From the NCBI GenBank assembly GCA_015075445.1, contig JABTUJ010000021.1, positions 84,093 to 148,092 on the forward strand: DNA of 64,000 nucleotides. The letters run 5' to 3'. Below the pieces are notes generated by a model. The model saw only the letters and a list, made by a program, of their open reading frames with translations, was not told where the DNA came from and did not search any database. A program made the position numbers and the translations under genes. Origin of the DNA: Verrucomicrobiales bacterium (lineage in GTDB: Bacteria; Verrucomicrobiota; Verrucomicrobiia; Limisphaerales; J093). Positions 32,928 to 41,881 of this stretch are shown here, in pieces. Each line of letters starts with the position of its first letter. Within the stretch, counting starts at the first letter, position 1.

Positions 32928-35900
32928 TCAGCCTCCGCCGACGCGGGCGAGGTCACGGGCGTTCTCCTCGAAGGCGGCCATCCAGGCGTCGTCGCCGCTG
33001 AGGCCGGAGTCCTTGACGCGCCGGAAAGCCTGGAGGACGCGCTTGTAGTCCTTGGGAAGGACCTTGACGAACTTGGGAACGTAATCCTCCCAGAGGACCA
33101 GCATCTTGAGGGCCCGCTGGCTGCGGGTGAGTTCGGCGTGGCGCTGGATCATGGCGCGGACCGTCTCGATCTCCTCAGGGTCGGCGAGCTTCTCGAGGCC
33201 GACCATCTGGAGGTTGCAGCGCTTGGGAAAATCGCCGGTCTCATCGAGCACGTACGCCAGCCCGCCGGACATGCCCGCGGCGAAGTTGCGGCCGGCCGGG
33301 CCGAGCACCACGACGGTGCCGCCGGTCATGTACTCGCAGCCGTGATCACCGACGGCCTCGACCACTGCGTTCAGACCGCTGTTGCGGACGCAGAAGCGTT
33401 CCCCGGCCATCCCGCGGATGTAGGCCTCACCGGCGGTCGCGCCGTAGAAGGCGACGTTGCCGATGATGATGTTCTCGCCCGGATCGAAGGTCGAGCCGGC
33501 CGGGGGGAAGACGATGATCTTGCCGCCGGACAGGCCTTTGCCGACGTAGTCGTTGGCGTCGCCTTCGAGCAGGAACGTCATGCCGGGCGGCAGGAACGCG
33601 CCGAAGCTCTGGCCGGCCGATCCTTTGAAGTGCAGGCGGATCGTGTCGTCCGGCAGACCGGCCGGGCCGTGGCGCCGGGTGATCTCGCTGCCCGTGATCG
33701 TGCCCACGACGCGATGCACGTTCCGGATCGGGAGTTCGTGGCGGACCTTCTGTTTGGACTCGATTGCCGGACGACAGAGGTCGAGCAGGACGGTCTTGTC
33801 GAGGGAGGCCGCGAGGCCGTGGTCCTGCGGGATCTGGCAGTAACGGCCCACGCTGGGCGGGACTTCCGGCTGGTAAAGGACGTTGTAGAAGTCGAGGCCG
33901 CGCGCCTTCCAGTGGTCGACGGCGCGGCGGGGTTCGAGCGCGTCGGTGCGACCGACCATCTCGTTGACGGTGCGGAAGCCGAGCCGGGCCATGAGCTCCC
34001 GCGCTTCCTGGGCGATGAACCGCATCAGGTTCACCACGTGCTCGGGGCGGCCCAGGAAGTTCTTCCGGAGCTGGGGATTCTGGGTGGCGACACCGACGGG
34101 GCACGTGTTGAGGTGGCAGACGCGCATCATGATGCAGCCCAGGGCGACGAGCGGCGCGGTGGCAAAACCGAACTCCTCGGCACCCAGCAGGGCGGCAATG
34201 ACGACGTCCCGGCCGGTCTTGAGCTGGCCGTCGGTCTCCACCACGATGCGGCTGCGGAGGTTGTTGAGGACGAGCGTCTGGTGGGTCTCCGCCAGGCCCA
34301 GTTCCCAGGGCAGACCCGCGTGCTTGATGCTCGTCTGCGGCGAGGCGCCCGTGCCGCCGTCGTGGCCGCTGATGAGGACGACATCGGCGTGGGCCTTGGC
34401 CACACCGGCGGCGACCGTGCCGACGCCGACTTCAGCGACGAGCTTGACGCTGATGCGGGCGCGTTCGTTGGCGTTCTTGAGGTCGTGGATCAGTTCGGCC
34501 AGGTCTTCGATCGAGTAGATGTCGTGGTGGGGCGGCGGGGAAATGAGGCCGACACCCGGGGTGGCATGACGGACTTTCGCAATCCACGGGTAAACCTTGG
34601 CGCCGGGCAACTGGCCGCCCTCCCCCGGCTTGGCGCCCTGGGCCATCTTGATCTGCAGCTCGCGCGCGTTGACCAGGTAGTTGCTGGTGACACCGAACCG
34701 GCCCGACGCGACCTGTTTGATCGCGGAATTCTTCGAGTCGCCGTGTTCGTTGGACCAGACGTAGCGCTCGGGGTCTTCGCCGCCCTCGCCGGTGTTGCTC
34801 CGGCCGCCGATGCGGTTCATGGCAATGGCGAGGGTCTCGTGGGCCTCCTGGCTGATCGAGCCGTAGCTCATGGCCCCGGACTTGAAGCGCTTGAGGATGG
34901 CCTCGACGGGCTCGACTTCGTCGAGAGGGACGGGCGTGCGGGGCTTGAAGTCGAGGAGGCCGCGGAGGGTGCAGAGCCCGGCGGCCTGCTGGTTCACGGC
35001 GGCGGCGTAGTCCTGGTAAAGCTCGTAGCGCCCGCTGCGCACGGCCTGCTGCAGCTTGTGGATCGTGTCCGGGTTGAACAGGTGGACCTCGCCGTCCTGA
35101 CGCCACTGGTATTGCCCGCCGGGATCGAGGACCTGGCCGTTGACGGGCCGCTCGGCAAAGGCATGGCGGTGCCGGGCGAGCACTTCCTCGGCGATGACAT
35201 CCAGGCGGACGCCTTCCACGCGGGACGGGGTCCAGGTGAAGTACTTGTCGATGACGGAGTGGTGGAGCCCGACGGCCTCGAAGATCTGGGCGCCCCGATA
35301 GCTCTGGATGGTCGAGATGCCCATCTTCGAGCAGACCTTGACGACGCCTTTGACGACGGCCTTGACGTAGTTCTTGCAGGCGGTCTTGTGGTCCACGCCC
35401 GGGAGGAGGCCCTGGCGGATCATGTCGTCGAGCGTCTCGAAGGCGAGGTAGGGATTGATGGCGCTGCAACCGTAGCCAATCAGGAGGGAGAAGTGATGGA
35501 CCTCGCGCGGTTCGCCGGATTCGAGGACGAGCCCCACCCGGGTGCGTTTGCCGGTGTGGATGAGGTGGTGGTGGAGACCCGAGACCACGAGCAGGGCCGG
35601 GATCGGCGCGTTCTCGGTGTCGATGCCGCGGTCCGAGAGGATGAGGATGTTCACGCCTTCCTCGAGGGCGCGATCGGCCTTGGCGTAGAGGGCGTCCATG
35701 GCCTTCTCGAGGCCGAGCGGACCCTCGGCGGGGTTGAACAGGATCGGGAGGGTGACCGACTTGAAATCGCCCTGGGTGACATGGCGCAGCTTGGCCAGTT
35801 CCTCGTTGGTGAGGATGGGTGCCTTGAGCTTGATGAGATGGCAGCTCTCGGGGGTGGGGTCGAGTAGGTTGCGTTCGGAGCCGGTGCAGGTCTCGGTGGC

Positions 35901-37583
35901 GGTGACGATCTCCTCGCGGATGCAGTCGATGGGCGGGTTGGTGACCTGGGCGAAGAGTTGCTTGAAATAGTTGTAGAGCGGCTGCGGCCGGCGGGACAGG
36001 ACTGCGAGGGGGGCGTCGTTGCCCATTGAACCGACGGCCTCGACACCGTCGCGGGCCATGGGGAGCAGCAGGAGGCGGAGGTCCTCGAAGGTGTAGCCGA
36101 AGGCCTGCTGGCGCTGCACCACCGTGCGGTGGTCGGGTTCCGGCACGCTCGGGGGATCCGGGAGGTGGGCGAGTTCGACCAGGTGCTTGTTCAGCCACTG
36201 GCGATACGGGTGAGCGGACGTGATCTGGTGCTTGATTTCCTCGTCGGAGATGATGCGGCCCTCCTCCGTATCAATCAGGAACATGCGCCCCGGCTGGAGG
36301 CGGCCCTTGGTCAGGATGCGGTCCGGCGCGATGTCGAGGACGCCCACCTCGGAGGCCATGACGACCAGGTCGTCCTTGGTGACGTAATAGCGGGAGGGGC
36401 GGAGGCCGTTGCGATCGAGGACCGCGCCGATGCGAACGCCGTCAGTGAAGGCGATGGAGGCGGGTCCGTCCCAAGGTTCCATCAGGCAGGAGTGGTACTC
36501 GTAGAAGGCCCGGCGCTCGTCGCTCATGGATTCGTGGTTCTGCCACGGCTCCGGGATCATCATCATGATGGCGTGGGGGAGCGACCGGCCGGCGAGGACG
36601 AGGAGCTCGAGGCAGTTGTCGAACATGGCGGAATCGCTGCCGTTGGTATTGATGATGGGCAGGATCTGCTTGATGTCATCGCCGAAGCGGTCGGAGGCGA
36701 ACATGGCCTGGCGGGCGTGCATCCAGTTGATGTTGCCGCGCAGGGTGTTGATCTCGCCGTTGTGGGCGGCGTAGCGGTAGGGGTGGCCGCGTTCCCAGCT
36801 CGGAAAGGTGTTGGTGCTGAAGCGGGAATGCACCAGCGCGAGGGCACTCTCGAGGTCGGGGTCGCCCAGGTCCGGATAGTACAGGGGCAACTGGTCGGGC
36901 ATGAGCATGCCTTTGTAGCAAAGGGTCTTGTAGGACATGCTCGCGCTGTACCAGTAATGGCTGCCCTGAAGTCCGGAGTTGCGGATCTCGGTCACGGCGC
37001 GCTTGCGGATGAGGTAGAGCTTCCGCTCGAAGGCGAGGTCCTCGGCGATGTTGGGGTTGCGGCGGATGAAGACCTGCCGCATGTACGGTTCGCTGGCGCG
37101 CGCGGTCTGGCCGATCATCGAGTTGTCTGTGGGCACCGTGCGCCAGCCCAGGACTTCCTGCCCTTCTTCCGCGACGATCACCTCGAAGAGGCGCTCGCAG
37201 TTCTTGCGCTGGGCCGGGTCGGGAGGGAGGAAGATCATTCCGACGCCGTACTGGCGGGGCGGAGGGAGGTCGACACCGATCTGGCCGGCGACCTTGCGGA
37301 GGTACTTGTCCGGGACCTGGATGAGGATGCCGGCGCAGTCGCCGGTGTTGGCTTCCGAGACGCAGGCGCCGCGGTGGGTGAGGTTGAGGAGCACCTCGAG
37401 GCCTTGGCGGACGATGGCATGAGCCGGGCGGCCTTTGACGTGAACGACGAAACCGACGCCGCAGGAGTCGTGCTCGAACCACGGATCGTACAGGCCCTGC
37501 CGGGGTGGCGGGCCAAGCCGGGGAACGGGGGCAGCACCGGGAGGGCTGCCCGGAGGGGGCGGGCTTGCTTTGCGCGTTGGCAT
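32928..37583 (-). CDS. gltB: glutamate synthase large subunit
   Basis: About 1551 residues, the full length expected. It makes glutamate from glutamine and 2-oxoglutarate. The class II amidotransferase nucleophile is the cysteine in HDSCGVGFV; the segment before it is removed in mature enzymes. Further on are the synthase domain with the FMN site (GHDGGTGASPQTSIKHAG), the 3Fe-4S cysteines (GCIMMRVCHLNTCPVG) and a C-terminal beta-helix rich in GGxxxxxG repeats. A GTG at 37589 is also possible, but CAGGTG upstream favours the ATG at 37583. Confidence 0.95.
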   Translation of the reverse strand: MPTRKASPPPPGSPPGAAPVPRLGPPPRQGLYDPWFEHDSCGVGFVVHVKGRPAHAIVRQGLEVLLNLTHRGACVSEANTGDCAGILIQVPDKYLRKVAGQIGVDLPPPRQYGVGMIFLPPDPAQRKNCERLFEVIVAEEGQEVLGWRTVPTDNSMIGQTARASEPYMRQVFIRRNPNIAEDLAFERKLYLIRKRAVTEIRNSGLQGSHYWYSASMSYKTLCYKGMLMPDQLPLYYPDLGDPDLESALALVHSRFSTNTFPSWERGHPYRYAAHNGEINTLRGNINWMHARQAMFASDRFGDDIKQILPIINTNGSDSAMFDNCLELLVLAGRSLPHAIMMMIPEPWQNHESMSDERRAFYEYHSCLMEPWDGPASIAFTDGVRIGAVLDRNGLRPSRYYVTKDDLVVMASEVGVLDIAPDRILTKGRLQPGRMFLIDTEEGRIISDEEIKHQITSAHPYRQWLNKHLVELAHLPDPPSVPEPDHRTVVQRQQAFGYTFEDLRLLLLPMARDGVEAVGSMGNDAPLAVLSRRPQPLYNYFKQLFAQVTNPPIDCIREEIVTATETCTGSERNLLDPTPESCHLIKLKAPILTNEELAKLRHVTQGDFKSVTLPILFNPAEGPLGLEKAMDALYAKADRALEEGVNILILSDRGIDTENAPIPALLVVSGLHHHLIHTGKRTRVGLVLESGEPREVHHFSLLIGYGCSAINPYLAFETLDDMIRQGLLPGVDHKTACKNYVKAVVKGVVKVCSKMGISTIQSYRGAQIFEAVGLHHSVIDKYFTWTPSRVEGVRLDVIAEEVLARHRHAFAERPVNGQVLDPGGQYQWRQDGEVHLFNPDTIHKLQQAVRSGRYELYQDYAAAVNQQAAGLCTLRGLLDFKPRTPVPLDEVEPVEAILKRFKSGAMSYGSISQEAHETLAIAMNRIGGRSNTGEGGEDPERYVWSNEHGDSKNSAIKQVASGRFGVTSNYLVNARELQIKMAQGAKPGEGGQLPGAKVYPWIAKVRHATPGVGLISPPPHHDIYSIEDLAELIHDLKNANERARISVKLVAEVGVGTVAAGVAKAHADVVLISGHDGGTGASPQTSIKHAGLPWELGLAETHQTLVLNNLRSRIVVETDGQLKTGRDVVIAALLGAEEFGFATAPLVALGCIMMRVCHLNTCPVGVATQNPQLRKNFLGRPEHVVNLMRFIAQEARELMARLGFRTVNEMVGRTDALEPRRAVDHWKARGLDFYNVLYQPEVPPSVGRYCQIPQDHGLAASLDKTVLLDLCRPAIESKQKVRHELPIRNVHRVVGTITGSEITRRHGPAGLPDDTIRLHFKGSAGQSFGAFLPPGMTFLLEGDANDYVGKGLSGGKIIVFPPAGSTFDPGENIIIGNVAFYGATAGEAYIRGMAGERFCVRNSGLNAVVEAVGDHGCEYMTGGTVVVLGPAGRNFAAGMSGGLAYVLDETGDFPKRCNLQMVGLEKLADPEEIETVRAMIQRHAELTRSQRALKMLVLWEDYVPKFVKVLPKDYKRVLQAFRRVKDSGLSGDDAWMAAFEENARDLARVGGG

Positions 37584-37616
37584 GTTCACCTGGAGTCCAC
37601 GTCCAAAAGTTCGAGA

Positions 37617-37645
37617 TTAATAACCAGAAGCAGGCGGGCATGCAA
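37617..37645 (-). promoter_or_regulatory. likely gltBD promoter
   Basis: On the minus strand, TTGCAT (37645-37640), a 17-base spacer and TATTAA (37622-37617) sit about 35 bases before the gltB start. The boxes are imperfect but the spacing and position fit. Confidence 0.4.
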
Positions 37646-37674
37646 CTGGTCATTCGCGGGGCGGACCCCCGGCG

Positions 37675-37968
37675 TTGCCGGCGGGGCCCAACGTCGCTAC
37701 GCTGCTCGCCGTGATCAGCATGGCAGGCCTCTGGGGCATCGGACTGGTGCTGGGCTGGCTCACGCATCGATTGTGTGAGATCGGCTTGGGGACCTGGCGC
37801 CGGGTGCTGGCGCTGGGGGGGTGGCTGGCCCTGGCCCTGGCCGGGGTGTGGGCCATCGAGGGACCGGGAACCCTCACGATGGCGCTGGCCGGCATGGCGG
37901 GCGCGGGATTTCGGGGAGCGATGCTTGAGTGGGTGAAACGACTCGAACCGAAAGGAACTCAGGAATGA
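37675..37968 (+). CDS. small membrane protein A
   Basis: 97 residues with three predicted membrane helices: VISMAGLWGIGLVLGWLTHR, VLALGGWLALALAGVWAI and TLTMALAGMAGAGFRGAML. Its TGA overlaps the ATG of the next gene (ATGA), so the two are coupled. The true start could be an internal ATG. I do not recognise the family. Confidence 0.5.
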   Translation: MPAGPNVATLLAVISMAGLWGIGLVLGWLTHRLCEIGLGTWRRVLALGGWLALALAGVWAIEGPGTLTMALAGMAGAGFRGAMLEWVKRLEPKGTQE

Positions 37969-38417
37969 CAACGTTACTCGCAGCGGCCGGGACGCCACCC
38001 CTCGCCTGGGGGGCCAGGCCCGTGATGTTGCTCGGCGCGGGGGCCTTCGGCCTGGTGATCGGGTGGTACGTGTACTACGTGAACCGGTACCGGAAGGAAG
38101 ACGTGCGGCTGAGCGATCTCGTGACGTTGGTCGGCACCATCGGTGGCGGGGCGGTGCTCTCGCTCTTCGAGGCGCGCTCGGAGCTGTTCGGCGCCTACGG
38201 CATCGGGCTGGCGCTGGGGTTCTTCGGGTACTTCGCGACCCTGGTTCTCCTGGTGCGGACGTCGATGCGGACCACGCAAAATTTCACTTGGGAATGGTTT
38301 CTGGACGGGCGACGCAAGGACCCGCCGCCGGGCGTGAGCTGTGGCGGCCCGCGTCCGATGACCGCACCCGGCGCCGGCGTGGGCGGGAGCCAGGCAACCC
38401 CACCCCTCCGCAGTTGA
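37965..38417 (+). CDS. small membrane protein B
   Basis: About 150 residues; the ATG at 37965 is preceded by AAAGGAACTCAGGA. Helices: VMLLGAGAFGLVIGWYVYYV, LVTLVGTIGGGAVLSLF and YGIGLALGFFGYFATLVLLV. A proline/glycine-rich cytoplasmic tail follows. It is paired with protein A and placed before hypD, but the inverted repeat between them argues against one transcript. The function is unknown. Confidence 0.5.
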   Translation: MTTLLAAAGTPPLAWGARPVMLLGAGAFGLVIGWYVYYVNRYRKEDVRLSDLVTLVGTIGGGAVLSLFEARSELFGAYGIGLALGFFGYFATLVLLVRTSMRTTQNFTWEWFLDGRRKDPPPGVSCGGPRPMTAPGAGVGGSQATPPLRS

Positions 38418-38446
38418 CCTCTCCCCGGCTTCCCCCCCTCCCCATT

Positions 38447-38593
38447 GGGGTCGCATCTTAACATTTAACATTTCGGCTGTCTCCGCGGGCCTGCCCAGGC
38501 CTGCCCGGTAGTCGGCGGAGCCGCGGCTCGGGCGGGAGCCTACACGCGTAAGGTCCCCGTTCCGGCGAATGTTAAATGTTAAGATGCGACCCC
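38447..38593. repeat. 147-bp element with perfect 26-bp terminal inverted repeats
   Basis: GGGGTCGCATCTTAACATTT then AACATT (38447-38472) matches the reverse complement at 38568-38593 exactly. The 95 bases between are GC-rich without a frame. This looks like a small non-autonomous mobile element (MITE-like) or a very large hairpin; no target-site duplication is obvious. It sits 65 bases before hypD. Confidence 0.7.
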
Positions 38594-38658
38594 AAGGAGG
38601 AGGGAGGTGGGCGGGGCTTGACGGTTCCGGCTGCCTCATCAACGGTAGGGCGCCTGAG

Positions 38659-39750
38659 ATGAAGTTCGTGGATGAATACCGGGATGCGGCACGGGCCGAG
38701 GAATGCGCGCAAGCCATCGCGCGCGGGGTGACCCGTCCGTGGACGCTCATGGAAATCTGCGGCGGCCAGACCCACGCGATCGTCCGGTTCGGCATCGATG
38801 AGCTGCTGCCGCCCACCATCACCCTCGTCCACGGCCCCGGGTGCCCGGTCTGCGTCACCCCCCTCGAACTCATCGACAAGGCCATTGCGATCGCGTCCCG
38901 ACCCGAGGTGACGTTCTGCTCGTTCGGGGACATGCTCCGCGTGCCGGGAAGCCGGCAGGACCTGCTGACGGTGAAGGCGAAGGGAGGGGACGTGCGGATC
39001 GTTTACTCGCCCCTTGATGCCGTGAAGCTCGCCCGCGCACGGCCGGACCGGCAGGTGGTGTTCTTTGCGGTGGGATTCGAGACCACCGCGCCGGCCAACG
39101 CCCATGCCGTGTTCCAGGCTCACGCGGAAGGCCTGCGCAACTTCTCCCTGCTGGTCTCGCACGTGCTGGTGCCGCCGGCGATGGAAGCCATCCTCGGCTC
39201 TCCGTCGAACCGGGTGCAGGGCTTCCTCACCGCGGGGCACGTCTGCATGGTGATGGGCTTTGCGGATTACGAGCCGCTGGCTGCCAGGTATCGTGTGCCG
39301 ATGGTGGTCACCGGCTTCGAGCCGCTCGACTTGCTGCGGGGGATTCACCTGTGCCTCAACCAGCTCGAGACCGGCCGGGCGGACGTCGAGAACGCCTATG
39401 GCCGGACGGTGCGCCGCGAAGGCAATCCGGGCGCGCGGGCCCTCCTGCAAAAGGTGTTTCGTGTCGTGGACCGGAAATGGCGCGGGGTGGGTATGATCCC
39501 GCAGAGCGGCTGGGCATTGCGCGAGGAGTTTGCGGCCTACGACGCCGAGCAACGATTCGGGGTGGCGGACTATGTCGCGGAGGAATCGAGCGAGTGCCTC
39601 AGCGGGTTGGTGCTGCAAGGGGTGAAGAAGCCGCCCGAGTGCCCTGCCTTCGGGACGCGCTGCACCCCCGACCATCCGCTGGGCGCGACCATGGTATCGA
39701 ACGAGGGCGCCTGCGCCGCGTACTACCGGTACCGGAGGAGGGGCGCGTGA
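38659..39750 (+). CDS. hypD: hydrogenase maturation protein HypD
   Basis: 363 residues from the ATG at 38659. HypD is the Fe-S scaffold on which the Fe(CN)2CO group of [NiFe]-hydrogenase is assembled with HypC. Signatures: WTLMEICGGQTHAIVRFG, HGPGCPVCVTP with both cysteines, FFAVGFETTAPANA and the C-terminal cysteines in ECLSG, FGTRCTPDHPLGA and GACAAYY. HypC is not in the window. The gene is followed by about 460 bases of simple repeats before hypE. Confidence 0.95.
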   Translation: MKFVDEYRDAARAEECAQAIARGVTRPWTLMEICGGQTHAIVRFGIDELLPPTITLVHGPGCPVCVTPLELIDKAIAIASRPEVTFCSFGDMLRVPGSRQDLLTVKAKGGDVRIVYSPLDAVKLARARPDRQVVFFAVGFETTAPANAHAVFQAHAEGLRNFSLLVSHVLVPPAMEAILGSPSNRVQGFLTAGHVCMVMGFADYEPLAARYRVPMVVTGFEPLDLLRGIHLCLNQLETGRADVENAYGRTVRREGNPGARALLQKVFRVVDRKWRGVGMIPQSGWALREEFAAYDAEQRFGVADYVAEESSECLSGLVLQGVKKPPECPAFGTRCTPDHPLGATMVSNEGACAAYYRYRRRGA

Positions 39751-40160
39751 AAGTCCGAAGGGCGAAAGTCGAAGTTCGAAGGGCGGAGGAGAAGTTCGAA
39801 GGGCCAAGAGAAAGTCCGAAGGGCGAAAGCCGAAGGGCGAAGGGCGGAGGAGAAGTTCGAAGGGCGAAAGTCGAAGTTCGAAGGGCCAAGGGAAAGTTCG
39901 AAGGGCGAAAGCCGAAGGGCGAAGGGCGGAGGAGAAGTTCGAAGACCAGGCAGAAAGTCGAAGTCGAAGGGGCGAAAGTCCGCTGGGCGAGCCGAGATTC
40001 AGTACAGGATCAAAGTCCGCGCACCAGCGCCTCGCCCGGGACTCTGCCTTGGGACTTCACCTCCGCCTTCGGACTCGTCCTTGGAACTGGACTTTCCTCC
40101 GCCCTGGACTTCGACTTTCGCCCTTCGAACTTCACCCTCAGCCATCGGACCTCGCCGCCG
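39751..40160. repeat. CGAAGGGCGAAAG simple-repeat array with inverted copy
   Basis: From 39751 to about 39960 short units such as CGAAGGGCGAAAGTCGAAGT recur ten or so times with small variations. The segment 39852-39877 is exactly complementary to 40108-40133 (26 bases), so the array could fold back on itself. No credible protein is encoded; ORFs are repeats of KVEVRRA or its complement. It fills the hypD-hypE gap. Confidence 0.85.
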
Positions 40161-40215
40161 GAACTCGGACCCTATCCTCCATAGACGACTTTCGCCCTCG
40201 GACTTCCTGAACCTC

Positions 40216-41259
40216 ATGCCTAACTGTCCTGAATTCGCGCTGCACTGTCCGCTGCCGGTCGTGGACCACGAGGTCGTCCAGATGGCGCATGGGGGAGGCG
40301 GCCGGCTAATGCAGCAATTGCTCGAGCGCATCTTCTTCCGGGCGTTCGACGACCCGGCGCTGGGCGAGCGGCACGACGGGGCGCGACTCGAGGTGGGCGG
40401 GGTGCGGCTCGCGTTCACCACGGACTCGTATGTGGTGAGGCCCCTGTTCTTTCCGGGCGGCGACATCGGGTCGCTGGCCGTGAACGGCACGGTCAACGAC
40501 CTGGCCATGTGCGGGGCGCGTCCGCGCTGGCTCAGCGCCGGTTTCATCATCGAGGAAGGTCTGCCGATCGAGACGCTTGAGCGGGTGGCGGCGTCCATGC
40601 GAGTGGCCGCGGCGGCCGCGGGGGTGGCGTTGGTGACGGGCGACACGAAGGTGGTGGACAAGGGGAAGGGCGACGGCCTGTTCATCAACACGGCGGGCAT
40701 CGGGGTCATCGAACACGAGCGGGTGATCACGCCGCGGTCGGTGCGACCCGGGGACGCGGTGTTGGTGAGCGGGGAACCGACCGGCAACATCGCCATCATG
40801 TCGGTGCGGGAAGGGCTGGAATTTGAGGGCGCGATCACGAGCGACTGTGCCCCGCTACATGGTTTGGTGCAGGCGCTGCTGGGAGGGGGGGTGGCGGTGC
40901 ATTGTCTGCGCGACCTGACGCGGGGAGGTCTGGCGGCCGCGCTGAACGAGATTGCCGGGCGGGCGGGTGAGCTACATCACGGGAAGGCGGTGCTGGCTGA
41001 GGAGACCGTTCTGGGCGTGAGATTCTCGGGATGGACCCGCTGTATGTGCGCCAACGAGGGTCGGCTGGTGGCCTTTGTGGCGGCGGAAGACGCTGCGCGG
41101 GCCCTGGCGTTGGTGCGCGGCCGGCCGGAAGGCGCCGGGGCGGCGCTCATCGGGGGCGTGGGGGGTGAAGCGCCGGGGCTGGTGACCCTCGAAAGTGTCA
41201 TTGGGGTGAAACGTGTGCTGGACCTGCTGAGTGGCGAGCAGTTGCCCCGCATCTGCTGA
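40216..41259 (+). CDS. hypE: hydrogenase maturation protein HypE
   Basis: 347 residues from the ATG at 40216. HypE dehydrates a thiocarbamate on its C-terminal cysteine to thiocyanate, the source of cyanide ligands. The C-terminus reads PRIC, carrying that cysteine. AHGGGGRLMQQLL, FTTDSYVVRPLFFPGGDIGS, AVNGTVNDLAMCGA and LVTGDTKVV are present. Near 41010-41060 the frame reads GVRFSGWTRCMCANEG, whereas the neighbouring frame gives LGMDPLYV, the family consensus, so a small shift and its reversal occur within about 35 bases. The rest is intact. Confidence 0.92.
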   Translation: MPNCPEFALHCPLPVVDHEVVQMAHGGGGRLMQQLLERIFFRAFDDPALGERHDGARLEVGGVRLAFTTDSYVVRPLFFPGGDIGSLAVNGTVNDLAMCGARPRWLSAGFIIEEGLPIETLERVAASMRVAAAAAGVALVTGDTKVVDKGKGDGLFINTAGIGVIEHERVITPRSVRPGDAVLVSGEPTGNIAIMSVREGLEFEGAITSDCAPLHGLVQALLGGGVAVHCLRDLTRGGLAAALNEIAGRAGELHHGKAVLAEETVLGVRFSGWTRCMCANEGRLVAFVAAEDAARALALVRGRPEGAGAALIGGVGGEAPGLVTLESVIGVKRVLDLLSGEQLPRIC

Positions 41260-41404
41260 AGCGGGGCAAAATCGGTAAAGAAGCAGCCAACGCCGGGTGA
41301 GCCGCGGCCCGGGGGGTGCGGCAGGTTCGCGGTGGAATCGGTTGCGGCGCAGTGACGCAACGCTCAACTTGAACCCGCGGGTGGCGGTACCGCCCGATCT
41401 TGCC

Positions 41405-41866
41405 ATGGAAGACTTGACGAAGCTGATTGCCGGCCACGCCTTTTTGAAGGGACTGGAGCCGGAGCATGTGGAGTTGTTGAAAGCCGACGCGCGGCTGACG
41501 CGTTTTGCGGCGGGGGTGGGGATTGCGCGGGAGGGCGACGAGGCGAACCGGTTTTACCTGTTGCTGACGGGCGAAGTGGCGCTCGAGGCGTTGATTCCCG
41601 GACGGGGGCAAGTGGGTTTCCAGACCGTGGGGACCGGCGATGCGCTCGGTTGGTCGTGGCTGTTGCCGCCTTACCGCTGGCATTTCACGGCGCGCGCGGC
41701 GACGGACGTCGAGGCTCTGGAGTGGGACACGGCGACGCTGCGGGTGGTGGCGGAGAAGCATCCGCGCTTCGGCTATGAACTGTCGCGCCGCCTGACGCAA
41801 CTGCTGCTGGCGCGGCTCCAGGCCACGCACAGTCAGTTGGTGGAGTTCTATGGGCCGGGCAATTGA
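41405..41866 (+). CDS. cyclic-nucleotide-binding domain protein
   Basis: About 153 residues with a single cNMP-binding beta-barrel: HAFLKGLEPEHVELL at the N-terminus, AREGDEANRFYLLLTGEVAL in the barrel and the helical C-terminus SRRLTQLLLARLQATHSQL. No DNA-binding helix-turn-helix is visible, so it is not a full Crp-type regulator. The glycine-rich core is GRGQVGFQTVGTGDALGWSWLLPPYRW. It lies between hypE and hypF; small cNMP-binding proteins also occur in some bidirectional hydrogenase operons. Confidence 0.8.
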   Translation: MEDLTKLIAGHAFLKGLEPEHVELLKADARLTRFAAGVGIAREGDEANRFYLLLTGEVALEALIPGRGQVGFQTVGTGDALGWSWLLPPYRWHFTARAATDVEALEWDTATLRVVAEKHPRFGYELSRRLTQLLLARLQATHSQLVEFYGPGN

Positions 41867-41881
41867 CGCCGGCCGGCCGGG

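Noticed and set aside
33138..35867. 909-aa plus-strand frame opposite gltB
   Set aside because: High-GC antisense frame of a fully conserved gene; composition is unlike a protein.
39599..39889. Short ORF of repeated ALRTSTF
   Set aside because: Translation of the CGAAGGGCGAAAG array on the other strand.
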